A stretch of DNA of 64,000 nucleotides from Serratia nevei (GCF_024160145.1 NZ_JAMYWQ010000014.1:1-64000); one strand, 5' to 3'; shown: positions 27,287 through 36,370, counted from the first letter of the stretch. Numbers and translations: made by a program. The notes: generated by a model not told the origin, from the letters alone.

Positions 27287-28576
27287 ATGAAAGCGATGCT
27301 GATGAACTCTTTGTGGTTAATGCTGGAGCGAGTGTCGCTGAGTTTGTCGGGGATCTTCGTTTCGGTGTATGTCGCGCGCTATCTGGGGCCGGCGCAATAC
27401 GGTTTGATCAACTACCTGCTGTCGGTGATTGCCATCGCCGTGCCGCTGGTGCAGCTGGGGGCAGACGCGGTGTTGTTCAACCGCGTCGCCAAACGACGCC
27501 GCAGCGGTATGCGGCTGATGCTGGCCTCGATGCGCATCCGCCGTCAGCTGTTTGCGCTGATCGCGCTGCCGCTGATGGCCTGGACGCTGCTGACGCAGGA
27601 TCGCACCAGCCAAATCATGATGCTGTTGATGTTGATCAGCGCCTATTTCTCCGTGCAGGACGTCTACAAAATCTATTACGACGCGCTGCTGAAGTCGAAG
27701 CTGAATACGCTGATCAACAACGTCGCGCTGCTGCTGTCGATCGTGATGCGGCTCGGCCTGGTGTATGCGCAATTGCCGCTGGAATGGTTCGCGTTGCCCT
27801 ACGTACTGAGCAGCCTGCTGCCCTATGCGGTGCGCTGGGTGCTGTTCCGCCGCGAGCGGGTGCAGATGCCGGCCATCAACGGCCGGCACAAACGGCGCTA
27901 TGGCCGTTACCTGTTCAGCGTCGGGTTGCCGCTGGCCATCTCCAGCTTGTCGATCGTTATCTACACGCGCATCGATCAGATCATGCTCGGCAATTATTTG
28001 GGGGAGCGCAGCGTCGGGCTATACAGCGCCGCCATTACGTTGAGCCAGGGGTGGGTATTCGTGCCTATTGCGCTGATCATGTCGATGATGCCGAGCGTAG
28101 CCAACGCCGGCTCAGAGGAGGAACAAGAGGAACGCATTCGCCAGCTGTATCTGGTGGTGCTGGTGCTCTCCGCGCCGGTGATCGCGCTGCTGTCGCTGTT
28201 CCCGCAGCCGATCGTGACGCTGATGTTCGGGGAGCATTACCGGCAAACGGCGAGCATTCTGGCGCTGTGTTCGGTGACGTCGCTGTTCTCGGTGATGGGC
28301 ACGGTGTCTTATCGCGCCATCGTGTTGTTCAGCGGCTACCGGTTCATCGCCATCAAAATGCCGCTGGCGGCATTGGCCAATGTGGCGATGAATGTCGTCC
28401 TGATCCCGCGCTACGGAATCATGGGGGCGGCGATCTCGACGCTGAGCACGGAGTTTATTTCATTCTTTGTGCTCAACAGCTTTTTCAGACGAGGAAAGAT
28501 TACGCGTTTGCAGCTGACTTGCTATCGGTGTTTTCCGCAATTAATAGGAAAGGTACGAGAAATCTATGTTAAATAA
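27287..28576 (+). CDS. Repeat-unit flippase, Wzx/oligosaccharide flippase family
   Basis: Inner-membrane protein that flips lipid-linked repeat units to the periplasm. The 429-residue protein has about twelve hydrophobic segments, the family-typical opening ISVYVARYLGPAQYGLINYLLS (quoted in part as YVARYLGPAQYG) and YTRIDQIMLGNYLGERSVGLYSAA in part (RIDQIMLG, VGLYSAA). I chose ATG 27287, four bases after the wzc stop; ATG 27296 is also possible. It overlaps the next gene by 11 bases. Confidence 0.9.
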   Translation: MKAMLMNSLWLMLERVSLSLSGIFVSVYVARYLGPAQYGLINYLLSVIAIAVPLVQLGADAVLFNRVAKRRRSGMRLMLASMRIRRQLFALIALPLMAWTLLTQDRTSQIMMLLMLISAYFSVQDVYKIYYDALLKSKLNTLINNVALLLSIVMRLGLVYAQLPLEWFALPYVLSSLLPYAVRWVLFRRERVQMPAINGRHKRRYGRYLFSVGLPLAISSLSIVIYTRIDQIMLGNYLGERSVGLYSAAITLSQGWVFVPIALIMSMMPSVANAGSEEEQEERIRQLYLVVLVLSAPVIALLSLFPQPIVTLMFGEHYRQTASILALCSVTSLFSVMGTVSYRAIVLFSGYRFIAIKMPLAALANVAMNVVLIPRYGIMGAAISTLSTEFISFFVLNSFFRRGKITRLQLTCYRCFPQLIGKVREIYVK

Positions 28577-29414
28577 TCTGGTGAAAGGGTTATACCGGCG
28601 TATGCCCGATGCATTATATCATCAGTTAAAATACGCGATGTTTTTTCGCAAGGTGCCGCACCTGGCTCATCCGGTGGGGTACAGCGAAAAACTGATGCGC
28701 AGGAAAGTGTATCCACTGGCGATATATACGCAGCTGTCCGATAAATATCGGGTAAGAGAGTATATTGAACGGCTATGGGGTAAAGAGTATCTGATCGACC
28801 TGTATGCACACGGCAAAGAATTTACGGAAGAGATTTATCAGCAGTTGCCTGAGGCCTTTGTCATTAAGGCCAATCATGGCAGCGGCTATAACAAATTGGT
28901 GTTTGATAAAAACCAAACCAGTTTCAACGAACTGCGGGTGTTGACCAACAGCTGGCTGCGACAAAGCTTTTATCAGGTTTATCGCGAGCGTCATTATAAA
29001 GATATTCCGCCCTGCATCATGGTGGAAAGAATGCTGATCGACGAAGGGCAAATACCGAACGATATCAAGATCCACTGTTTCAATCTTGAAGGTGAGGTGC
29101 GCTTCTTTATTCAGATCGACTATCAGCGCTTTATCGATCACCGCCGCGATTTCTTTGATGCCGACTGGAACCGTACCGAGATCCGCATGGGCGTGCCGAA
29201 CAGCGACGTGCCGATGTCTTGCCCGACGCGGCTTGCGGACATGCTGCGGCTGGCGCGCCAGGTGGCGGAACAATTTTCATATGTACGCGTCGACTTTTAT
29301 CAGGTGCAGGATCGCATTTATTTCGGCGAGCTGACATTCACCCCGGGAGCCGGATTACAACGGCTGATGCCAGAAACGATCGAACAGGAATGGGGAGGGT
29401 ATTTCCATACGTAG
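28566..29414 (+). CDS. ATP-grasp fold protein, TupA-like
   Basis: Cytoplasmic protein of 282 residues resembling the TupA-like ATP-grasp proteins found in many polysaccharide clusters. Visible landmarks are FVIKANHGSGYNK near residue 97, IMVERMLIDEG near 150, DIKIHCFNLEGEVRFFIQID in the middle and a C-terminal VRVDFYQVQDRIYFGELTFTPGAG in part (DRIYFGELTFTPGAG), where Glu and Asn/Asp usually bind metal-ATP. It may ligate an amino acid or other acid onto a sugar (inference). AT content is a little higher than in its neighbours. Its ATG lies inside the flippase gene. Confidence 0.8.
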   Translation: MLNNLVKGLYRRMPDALYHQLKYAMFFRKVPHLAHPVGYSEKLMRRKVYPLAIYTQLSDKYRVREYIERLWGKEYLIDLYAHGKEFTEEIYQQLPEAFVIKANHGSGYNKLVFDKNQTSFNELRVLTNSWLRQSFYQVYRERHYKDIPPCIMVERMLIDEGQIPNDIKIHCFNLEGEVRFFIQIDYQRFIDHRRDFFDADWNRTEIRMGVPNSDVPMSCPTRLADMLRLARQVAEQFSYVRVDFYQVQDRIYFGELTFTPGAGLQRLMPETIEQEWGGYFHT

Positions 29415-29548
29415 CTGAAACAGGCCGTTGGCTGCGCGTACTCGACCCGAGGCGGGGGGATAACCGGGCAGGGATATGCTGCGATAACAAAATTTTTCTC
29501 TGGCATAAGACTGTACTCGCCAGTTGATAATAGCTTTTGAGGTATTAA

Positions 29549-30454
29549 ATGGACTTATCAATTGTTATTCCCGCTTTCAATAATTCAAACCACCTCGCCG
29601 CCACGCTGGCGCGCATGACCCATTATTGCGCCGGTTTTGATTATGAAATCATTGTGGTTGATTATTCATCGGAAGCCGGAGAGTCGGAAAAAATACACGG
29701 ATTGCTGGCGGCGAATCATCGTGCCAGGCTGCATGAAAGCCGGGTGCGCGGCAATATTGCCGTCGCCTGCAATATCGGTTTTCGTCTGGCGCGTTCCGAA
29801 GTGGTTTTTTTTCTTGAGCCGGAGGATATGTTTGGCACCAATTATATTATCCGGCGCTTGAGACGGCATGAAGACACGCGGATCGATATCGTGTTCGGCA
29901 ATTACACCACGGTTAACGACAAGACCGTGCGCAGCTATGTGTTTAATTATCAGGAGGGCGTGGCCGGCGAAGATTTTTTATTTATCGAGATGGGTGATAT
30001 TCGCACCTCGACCATCAGCGTGCGCAAAAAACAGGACCGGCGCTTTCTATTTCCGGAGTTTTTGGCGCGCTATCAGGACTGGGGGTTTTTGGTTAACGCC
30101 ACCAATCTGGGCGCCCGGGTGGTTCACGATCAGGGCGGCGGGGTGTTCATCCGCTGCGGCGACGAGGATTTGAACCGTTGTCGCTTGAACATCGATGCCA
30201 GCGAACGCTTTATCGATACCTATCTGCAGGCCAGCGGCCGCTATATCAGCGGCTTTGCCTGCAAACACCTGCTGGCTTCGTTGTACAGCGAAGATCTGCA
30301 GGCTTTCAACTATTACTCATCGCGCATGGAGCGCCATACCCTGAGCGGAAAATTCAAGGCGATCAAGCTGTATGGCGACTGTCTGGCCAGGCTGGGGCTG
30401 TTTCCCTTGGGAGGGCGACTGCTGCGCACGGCACGCGAGGGATTACGGAGGTGA
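29549..30454 (+). CDS. Glycosyltransferase family 2, variant metal-binding motif
   Basis: GT-A fold enzyme expected to add a sugar to the lipid-linked repeat unit. The 301-residue protein starts with the family pattern MDLSIVIPAFNNSNHLAATL and has YEIIVVDYSS. In place of the usual DxD/DSDD, the chain has FFLEPEDMFG (about residues 91-100), so the metal-binding aspartates are replaced by Glu-Pro-Glu-Asp. It could still bind metal through Glu and Asp, or be altered in activity. A 134-base gap with no gene separates it from the ATP-grasp gene; TTGAGG precedes the ATG. Confidence 0.8.
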   Translation: MDLSIVIPAFNNSNHLAATLARMTHYCAGFDYEIIVVDYSSEAGESEKIHGLLAANHRARLHESRVRGNIAVACNIGFRLARSEVVFFLEPEDMFGTNYIIRRLRRHEDTRIDIVFGNYTTVNDKTVRSYVFNYQEGVAGEDFLFIEMGDIRTSTISVRKKQDRRFLFPEFLARYQDWGFLVNATNLGARVVHDQGGGVFIRCGDEDLNRCRLNIDASERFIDTYLQASGRYISGFACKHLLASLYSEDLQAFNYYSSRMERHTLSGKFKAIKLYGDCLARLGLFPLGGRLLRTAREGLRR

Positions 30455-30455
30455 C

Positions 30456-31511
30456 ATGCAACCGCGGAAAATCGCAATTGTAATTGAAAACATCGGCGGC
30501 AAAGGCGGTACCGAGCGGGTAGCGAGCAGCCTGGCCAATGCGCTGGCCACTCGCTTCAACCACCAGGTCGAACTGGTGTCGGTCTGCGGCGAACAAGCGT
30601 TCTACCCGCTGGAGCCGGCGGTGACGCTGCGTTTTATGCGCGGCAGAACGCTGTTGTGGCCGTGGCGCCTGGCGCTGTTCTTACGGCACGGCCGTTATGA
30701 CGCCATCATCACCGTGTCGATGGGCAAGCTGTCGGTGATCATGGTGCCTTACCTGCGGCTGCTGTGCTCCGGCAGCAGGTTGGTGCTGAGTGAGCATGTC
30801 AGTTTCCACCAGTATCCGTGGCCGATGAAGTGGCTGAAGGTGCTGATCTATCGGCTGGGCGATCGCACGGTACTGCTGACGCAGAAAGATCGGGCGAATA
30901 TCGGCCGCTGGGTGCCGGCCAGCAAGTGCCGGGTGATCGAGAACGTCTCGCCGTTTCCGCTGCGGGTGCCACACCCGGAACAGCAGCGGCCGGTGGCCTT
31001 GGCCGTTGGCCGGCTGTGTTACCAGAAAGGGTTCGATCGGCTGATCGCCGCCTGGCACCAGGTGGCGCAGCAGGCGCCGGACTGGCAGTTGCACATCGTC
31101 GGCGACGGCCCGGATCAGGCGGCGTTGCAACGGCAAATCGCCGATTACGGGCTGGGCGATCGGGTGCTGTTGTTGCCGGCCACCGCCGATATCGCCGGGC
31201 ACTACCGCCAGGCGAGCATGCTGCTGATGACCTCACGCTACGAAGGGCTGCCGATGGTGCTGATCGAAGCCATGAGCTTCGGCCTGCCTTTGGTGGCGTT
31301 CGATTGCCTGACCGGCCCGGCGGAGCTCATCGACGATCGCGAGAACGGTTATCTGGTGGCCGACGGCGACGTCGACACCTTCAGCCAGCGCGTGTTGGCG
31401 CTGATCGGCGACGGCGAGCTGCGCCGCCGCTTCTCCCATCACGCGTTGGAAAAGGCGCAACGGTTTGTGCCTGAACGTATTTATCCCCAGTGGCAACAGC
31501 TTATCGTCTGA
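30456..31511 (+). CDS. Glycosyltransferase family 4 (GT-B)
   Basis: Cytoplasmic or membrane-associated retaining glycosyltransferase. The 351-residue protein has the N-terminal acceptor domain opening KIAIVIENIGGKGGTERVAS (in part GGTERVASSLANAL) and the C-terminal donor domain with ALAVGRLCYQKGFDRLI, then the GT4 E-x7-E region SRYEGLPMVLIEAMSFGLPLV in part (EGLPMVLIEAMSFG), and GPAELIDDRENGYLV. ATG 30456 follows the previous stop by one base and has GGAGGTGAC upstream. The donor sugar is unknown. Confidence 0.9.
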   Translation: MQPRKIAIVIENIGGKGGTERVASSLANALATRFNHQVELVSVCGEQAFYPLEPAVTLRFMRGRTLLWPWRLALFLRHGRYDAIITVSMGKLSVIMVPYLRLLCSGSRLVLSEHVSFHQYPWPMKWLKVLIYRLGDRTVLLTQKDRANIGRWVPASKCRVIENVSPFPLRVPHPEQQRPVALAVGRLCYQKGFDRLIAAWHQVAQQAPDWQLHIVGDGPDQAALQRQIADYGLGDRVLLLPATADIAGHYRQASMLLMTSRYEGLPMVLIEAMSFGLPLVAFDCLTGPAELIDDRENGYLVADGDVDTFSQRVLALIGDGELRRRFSHHALEKAQRFVPERIYPQWQQLIV

Positions 31512-31521
31512 GGTAATCATC

Positions 31522-32265
31522 ATGGAAAAAGTGTCCGTCATCATGCCGGCCTACAACGCCGCCGGTTTTATCCGCGAGTCGATCCTCGGGGTACTGAATC
31601 AAAACTATCAGGACTATCACCTGTATGTGATCGATGACGCTTCCACCGACAACACCGCCGAGGTGGTCAAGCCATTCATTCACGATCGGCTGACCTATAT
31701 TCGCAACAACGTCAATCAGGGCGTGGCCGAAACGCGCAACATCGCCATTGAGGCGGCGCGCGGCGACTACATCGCCTTTTGCGACAGCGACGACGTCTGG
31801 CACCCGAATAAGCTGGCGCGCCAGGTCGGCATTCTCAAAACCCAACGCTACGACGTGGTCTGCTCGCATTACTACACCTTCGAGAACGATCTGGCGCAGG
31901 TGAAGAACTATCGCGGCGCCGGGGAGATCATCGCCTACCGGGACATGTTGAAAAGCAACTGGATCGGCAACCTGACCGGCATGTACAACCAGCGCCGCGT
32001 CGGCAAAATCTATCAGCGCAAGGTCGGGCATGAAGACTACGTGATGTGGCTGTCTATTCTGGAGCGTGCGCGCAACCGGCTGGCGTACTGCATTCCCGAG
32101 CCGCTGGCGTTTTACCGCTTGTCCGCCAATTCGCTGTCCGGCAACAAGATCCGCGCGGCGGACTGGCAGTGGCAGATCTATCGCCGCCATTTGGGGCTTT
32201 CTTACCAAAAATCCTGCTACCTGTTCTTCTCCTATCTGTACAGCGCGGTGATGAAAAGACAATGA
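31522..32265 (+). CDS. Glycosyltransferase family 2
   Basis: Inverting GT-A glycosyltransferase of 247 residues. It has the N-terminal VSVIMPAYNAAGFIRESI, the nucleotide-binding YVIDDASTDNT, the metal-binding CDSDDVWHPNKLARQV (DSDD intact) and the later acceptor-side GHEDYVMWLSILERA with the ED pair often catalytic in this family. ATG 31522 is the natural start; the frame is open 19 codons further back but inside the preceding gene. It overlaps the next gene by 4 bases. Confidence 0.9.
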   Translation: MEKVSVIMPAYNAAGFIRESILGVLNQNYQDYHLYVIDDASTDNTAEVVKPFIHDRLTYIRNNVNQGVAETRNIAIEAARGDYIAFCDSDDVWHPNKLARQVGILKTQRYDVVCSHYYTFENDLAQVKNYRGAGEIIAYRDMLKSNWIGNLTGMYNQRRVGKIYQRKVGHEDYVMWLSILERARNRLAYCIPEPLAFYRLSANSLSGNKIRAADWQWQIYRRHLGLSYQKSCYLFFSYLYSAVMKRQ

Positions 32266-34145
32266 TGAGCAAAACCTTGAACGTGGCTTGCGCGCTGGTT
32301 GGCTGCGGCCTGGCGGCTCAGGTTGGGGCGGCGGTCTGCGAGACCAATCTGTTGATCAATCCCGGCTTCGAACAGGGAGAGGCGGGCTGGTCGGTGCCGC
32401 CGGCCAAGGTGGTTTCCGGCGGCCGCAACGGCCGCGCCAGCCTCTATTACAGCAATCCCAACCCGGCGGAGTATCACCAGATGCGGCAAACGCTGGCGGT
32501 CAAGCCGGGGCAGGCAATCGCGTTCGGCGTTTGGGTGCGCGGCGACAACCTGCGCGGCAAAGGCGATCGGCCGGGCGCCGGGGTGTATGTCGAAAGTTAT
32601 GACGCCAAGGGACGCCACCTGGCCGGCAGCTATCCGCAGGGCCTGCTGGGCAGCAGCGGTTGGCAGCCGGTCGCGGGCAGTTTTACCGTGCCGCAACAGG
32701 CGGCGACCACGGTGCTGGGGCTGTATCTGCGCAAGGGCACCACCGGCAACGCCTGGTTCGACGATGCCTACGCCTGCAGCCGGCCGACGGCACCGGCGCT
32801 GTATCAAATGCGTGCCGCCGGGCAGTCGGCTTCCAGCCTGATCGAAGTGCAGCATCCCCAGGAGGTGCAGGTGGAAAGCACGCTGCTCGACGGGAAACAC
32901 ACCGCCGTGCGGCAGGAGAGCCGCCGTTATCACATCGCCGAACGTCAGCGCGTGGAGTTCGCGCTGCCGGCCAACCTGGCCGCCGGCGAATATCGCCTGC
33001 AGCAACAGGTGACGGACGTGGCGTCAAAGACCAGTCAGAGCAGCGAAATGCCGGTCAGTATCGGCGATGCGTCGCCGACAGTGGCGCTGGACGAGCAGGG
33101 CTATACGCTGCGGCAAGGCAAGCGCTTCTTTCCGCTGGGCATCTACATGTACGGCGATATGGCGACCGATGAACATCTGGCGCGTATCCGCGACGCCGGT
33201 TTCAATACCGTGCTGAATTACAACTACGGCGCAGGCCGCGATCCGTACGCCTATTTCCGCAAGACGCAGCAGTATGGGCTGCAGGTGATTTTCTCGCTGA
33301 AGGATTTCTATCCCGGCCTCGATTCGGCACCGAAAACGCGTTTGAGCTACCCGCAACTGACGGCGTCTTACGTCGAGAAGTTTAAAAACCAGCCCAACCT
33401 GCTCGCCTGGTATATCAACGACGAACTGGGCCCGCAGTATGTGCCGCAGATCGAACAGATGCACCTGCAGGTCAAACAACAGGATCCGAACCATCTGACC
33501 TTTCAGGTGCTGAACCAGACCGGCGTGCTCAACGCTTATTTCAACAGTTCCGACGTGCTGGCCAGCGATCCCTACCCGGTCGGGCGCGACGCCGATATGA
33601 CGCGCACGCTGGAATATTCGCGTCTGACGGTGCAGGTGGCGCGCCAGGCGAAGGGCGCCTGGCTGGTGATGCAGATCATGGATCACGCCGCTTACGAACC
33701 GCACCGCAAACCGCGCCAGCCGAGTGAAGCGGAGATCCGCAACCAGGCCTGGCTGGGGCTGATCGGCGGCGTCAAAGGGATGCTGTTCTATTCCTATACA
33801 GACCTGTTCTACAAACGCCGCAGCGGCGATTTCAGCCAGCAGGAGTTCGACGGCATCTGGCAAGGGGTTGCCCGCGTGGCGCAGCAGATCGACAGTTTCA
33901 CGCCGTATCTGCTCGCCGGTGAAAGCGCGCCGCTGAGCGGCAACAATACCGCCGTACCGGCGCGGCTGTTTATCGACGGCGAGCGCGGCCTGGTGCTGAT
34001 CGCCAATCCGTACTATCGGCCGATGTCCGCCCGTTTCGATCTGCCGCCCGGCTGGCGCTGGCAGGGGCGAGCGCAGATCGACGCCGAATTGCCCGCAGTA
34101 GGAAGCAGCGCGCTGTGGGTGCAACGAGACACTCGTAATCAATAA
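32262..34145 (+). CDS. Secreted glycoside hydrolase-like protein with N-terminal carbohydrate-binding domain
   Basis: Probable periplasmic or secreted enzyme acting on the polysaccharide. The 627-residue protein has a signal peptide (cleavage after about GAA at residue 24), a CBM4/9-like jelly-roll module (NLLINPGFEQGEAGWSVPP in part, to about 172), a linker domain to about 270, and a TIM-barrel region (RFFPLGIYMYGD, DAGFNTVLNYNYGAG, NLLAWYINDELGPQ). Glu388 in WYINDELG is the likely acid/base. A second clear nucleophile I cannot assign. Hydrolases in export loci often trim or release polymer (known for other systems); specificity is unknown. ATG overlaps the upstream stop. Confidence 0.78.
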   Translation: MMSKTLNVACALVGCGLAAQVGAAVCETNLLINPGFEQGEAGWSVPPAKVVSGGRNGRASLYYSNPNPAEYHQMRQTLAVKPGQAIAFGVWVRGDNLRGKGDRPGAGVYVESYDAKGRHLAGSYPQGLLGSSGWQPVAGSFTVPQQAATTVLGLYLRKGTTGNAWFDDAYACSRPTAPALYQMRAAGQSASSLIEVQHPQEVQVESTLLDGKHTAVRQESRRYHIAERQRVEFALPANLAAGEYRLQQQVTDVASKTSQSSEMPVSIGDASPTVALDEQGYTLRQGKRFFPLGIYMYGDMATDEHLARIRDAGFNTVLNYNYGAGRDPYAYFRKTQQYGLQVIFSLKDFYPGLDSAPKTRLSYPQLTASYVEKFKNQPNLLAWYINDELGPQYVPQIEQMHLQVKQQDPNHLTFQVLNQTGVLNAYFNSSDVLASDPYPVGRDADMTRTLEYSRLTVQVARQAKGAWLVMQIMDHAAYEPHRKPRQPSEAEIRNQAWLGLIGGVKGMLFYSYTDLFYKRRSGDFSQQEFDGIWQGVARVAQQIDSFTPYLLAGESAPLSGNNTAVPARLFIDGERGLVLIANPYYRPMSARFDLPPGWRWQGRAQIDAELPAVGSSALWVQRDTRNQ

Positions 34146-34157
34146 GGATATCCGTTC

Positions 34158-35144
34158 ATGACTATCACGCTAAGCCTGATCGTCCCGGTGTACAAGGTGG
34201 AAGCCTACATCGAAGCGTGCCTGGACTCGGTGCTGAGTCAATTGCCCGACTGGGCGGAAGTGATCATCGTCGATGACGGTAGCCCGGACGGCGCCATCGC
34301 CGTCGCGCAAGAGGTGCTGTGCCGCTACCCGACGCTGAGAACGCAGGTCAGCATCCTGCGCCAGGAGAACCAGGGGCTGAGCGCCGCGCGCAACGCCGGG
34401 ATCGCGCATGCCGCAGGCGAGTATCTCGGTTTTCTGGACTCCGATGACGTGCTGCTGCCGGGCTACTTCAGCATTTTGGGGCGTCTGTTGGCGGATAACC
34501 CGCAGGCGGAGATCGTCGCGTTCAATGCCCAGCGTTTCTCGCGGCTGAAAAACGGCAAGATCGAATCCGACGGCCTGATGGCGATCGTGCCCGGCAACGC
34601 CGCGCCGCAGGAGCGCGAGCCGCATATGGCGCTGCTGGCGGACAGTTTCAACCGCAGCATGTGGTATGCCTGGGCGCGGATTTATCACCGTGCGCTGTTC
34701 AACGACGCGGCGTTTCCGGCCGGGCGCAACTTCGAGGATATCCAGCTGATCCCGCAGCTGTATTTGAAGGCCAACCGCATCGTGGTCTGCGATACGCCGC
34801 TGGTGGGGTATCGCGCCAATCCGAACGGCATCACACGCGCGCCAAAGCGGCGCGATCTGGACGATCTCGATTATGCCCTCGAACGCGCCGACAGCGGGCG
34901 CCGTCACGAAGGCGGCAAGGGGTTCCACTCGGTGCTGTTCGTCACCACGCTGAAGGCGCGCCTGCTGGTCGGGCTGGATTTCTTCGGCCTGCGCGACGCG
35001 CTGCGGGAAACCGCCGAGCTGAAGCGGCGCTATGCCCGGCTGCGGGCCGAGGAGCGGCGGATGCTGAGCCGCAAGAACCGCCTGTTTTATCGCAGCCCGC
35101 TGGCCTATTACCTGATGGCCAGCCTCTATAACCGCCTCGGATGA
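34158..35144 (+). CDS. Glycosyltransferase family 2
   Basis: GT-A enzyme of 328 residues: LSLIVPVYKVEAYIEACLDS at the start, VIIVDDGSPDG, ENQGLSAARNAGIAHAAGEY in part (SAARNAG), the metal-binding FLDSDDVLLPGYF, and NFEDIQLIPQLYL with the catalytic-type ED pair. The last 80 residues are basic and may bind the membrane. It starts 12 bases after the hydrolase stop. Confidence 0.9.
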   Translation: MTITLSLIVPVYKVEAYIEACLDSVLSQLPDWAEVIIVDDGSPDGAIAVAQEVLCRYPTLRTQVSILRQENQGLSAARNAGIAHAAGEYLGFLDSDDVLLPGYFSILGRLLADNPQAEIVAFNAQRFSRLKNGKIESDGLMAIVPGNAAPQEREPHMALLADSFNRSMWYAWARIYHRALFNDAAFPAGRNFEDIQLIPQLYLKANRIVVCDTPLVGYRANPNGITRAPKRRDLDDLDYALERADSGRRHEGGKGFHSVLFVTTLKARLLVGLDFFGLRDALRETAELKRRYARLRAEERRMLSRKNRLFYRSPLAYYLMASLYNRLG

Positions 35145-35189
35145 AGCCGTTCTCATCCGCTCGACGATGAATCAGCCTGGAAGCAAACT

Positions 35190-36092
35190 ATGAGTATCAC
35201 AGTCAGCGTCATTATTCCGACCTATGGCCGCAGCGAACTGCTGGCGCGCGCCATCGACAGCGTTCTGGCGCAAACTCACCGCCCGGTGGAGATCGTGGTG
35301 GTGGACGATAACCCGCCCGATGACCCGCAGCGCCAGGCCACCCGCGAACGGTTGGCCGGTTACCTCGCCGCCGGGCAGATCCTGTATTGCCCGCGCGCGC
35401 GCAACGGCGGCGGCGCCCGGGCGCGCAACAGCGGCATTCTGCGCGCCAGCGGGGAATACATTACTTTTCTGGACGACGACGATTACTACCATCCGGAAAA
35501 GATCGCCCGTCAGCTGGCCTTCATGCGGCATGGCGATTACCCCGTCAGCCTGTGCGATATGGATATCCTGCAGGCGGGCCAAATCAGCGCCGAGCGCTAT
35601 TACCGCGCCCGATGCGACGGCCTGGAGGACTTTATGCTGGCCGGCGTCGCTTACACGCCGATGATCATGATGCGGCGCGAGGCGGCGATCGCGGTGCGCG
35701 GGTTCTTCAATACCCCGCGCTATCAGGATCATATCTTCCTCTATCGCCTGCTGGCAGCGGGCATGCGCATCGGCACGCTGCATGAACGCCTGGTGGTGCA
35801 TAACGATCATGACGGCGAGCGCATCACTTCCAGCCCGAAAGGGGTCATCGGCTATCGCAACAAAATGCAGTTCGAGCGCCGGCTGATGCCACAGCTTTCG
35901 CCGCGGGCGCGCAAGGTGATGCAGCTGCGTCACACCTGTATCACCTCGCGCATCATCACCGACAGCCAAAGCCGTCTCGGCGGCGTGCTGCACGGTATTA
36001 AGGGCATCATCTACGTCAACAGCGGCGTCATGGCCGGCGTTTATATGAAAAATATTGTCCGCAACGTCTTCTTCCGCGGCGTGCCTTTCTGA
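35190..36092 (+). CDS. Glycosyltransferase family 2
   Basis: GT-A enzyme of 300 residues, last in the polysaccharide operon. Motifs: VSVIIPTYGRSELLARAIDS, IVVVDDNPPDD, GGGARARNSGILRASGEYI in part (ARARNSGI), metal-binding FLDDDDYYHPEKI and RYQDHIFLYRLLAAG. The C-terminal part is basic with a hydrophobic stretch (HGIKGIIYVNSGVMAGVYM), so membrane contact is likely. A GC-rich hairpin follows. Confidence 0.9.
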   Translation: MSITVSVIIPTYGRSELLARAIDSVLAQTHRPVEIVVVDDNPPDDPQRQATRERLAGYLAAGQILYCPRARNGGGARARNSGILRASGEYITFLDDDDYYHPEKIARQLAFMRHGDYPVSLCDMDILQAGQISAERYYRARCDGLEDFMLAGVAYTPMIMMRREAAIAVRGFFNTPRYQDHIFLYRLLAAGMRIGTLHERLVVHNDHDGERITSSPKGVIGYRNKMQFERRLMPQLSPRARKVMQLRHTCITSRIITDSQSRLGGVLHGIKGIIYVNSGVMAGVYMKNIVRNVFFRGVPF

Positions 36093-36097
36093 AACCA

Positions 36098-36119
36098 GAC
36101 GCGGGGCTTTCCCCGCGTC
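36098..36119 (+). terminator. Hairpin at the end of the polysaccharide operon
   Basis: GACGCGGGG (36098-36106) and CCCCGCGTC (36111-36119) pair perfectly around CTTT, six bases past the last stop. No T run follows, so it may act with Rho or only protect the 3' end. Confidence 0.55.
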
Positions 36120-36229
36120 CTACCCCCAAATACCCCGTTTTGCCTCCCATCCGTCGTCCCTTGTCGTAAAATTCTGTTTTATTCATTTAAATTCAATGAA
36201 TTAAATTCATTCCCCTTACCTGTACTTTG

Positions 36230-36314
36230 GGGGTATTTCTCACCCGATAAGCGCGTCGCCTCCCGCTTTCTCTTGATCGCAATCAATTTGCCGCCGGTTG
36301 GCCGTCAGTAGGCT
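36230..36314 (+). promoter_or_regulatory. FNR-dependent promoter of narGHJI with NarL-like motifs
   Basis: TTGATCGCAATCAA at 36273-36286 is a perfect FNR site. For a class II promoter the start would be near 36321, and TAGGCT at 36309-36314 is exactly in the -10 position. GGGGGTA (about 36230-36236, near-match to an inverted NarL heptamer) and TACCCCC-type repeats near 36121-36136 are candidate NarL sites. The 278-base gap holds no gene. Confidence 0.85.
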
Positions 36315-36370
36315 GGCGGCAGATTGAGCATGTCTTCTTATAACGACAAGAGCCTTCAGGAGCATTCCGG

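Noticed and set aside
36120-36136. Strict 7-2-7 NarL binding site before narG
   Set aside because: TACCCCC and TACCCCG are only near-matches to the heptamer and are not arranged as an inverted 7-2-7 pair; they are mentioned only as weak candidates.
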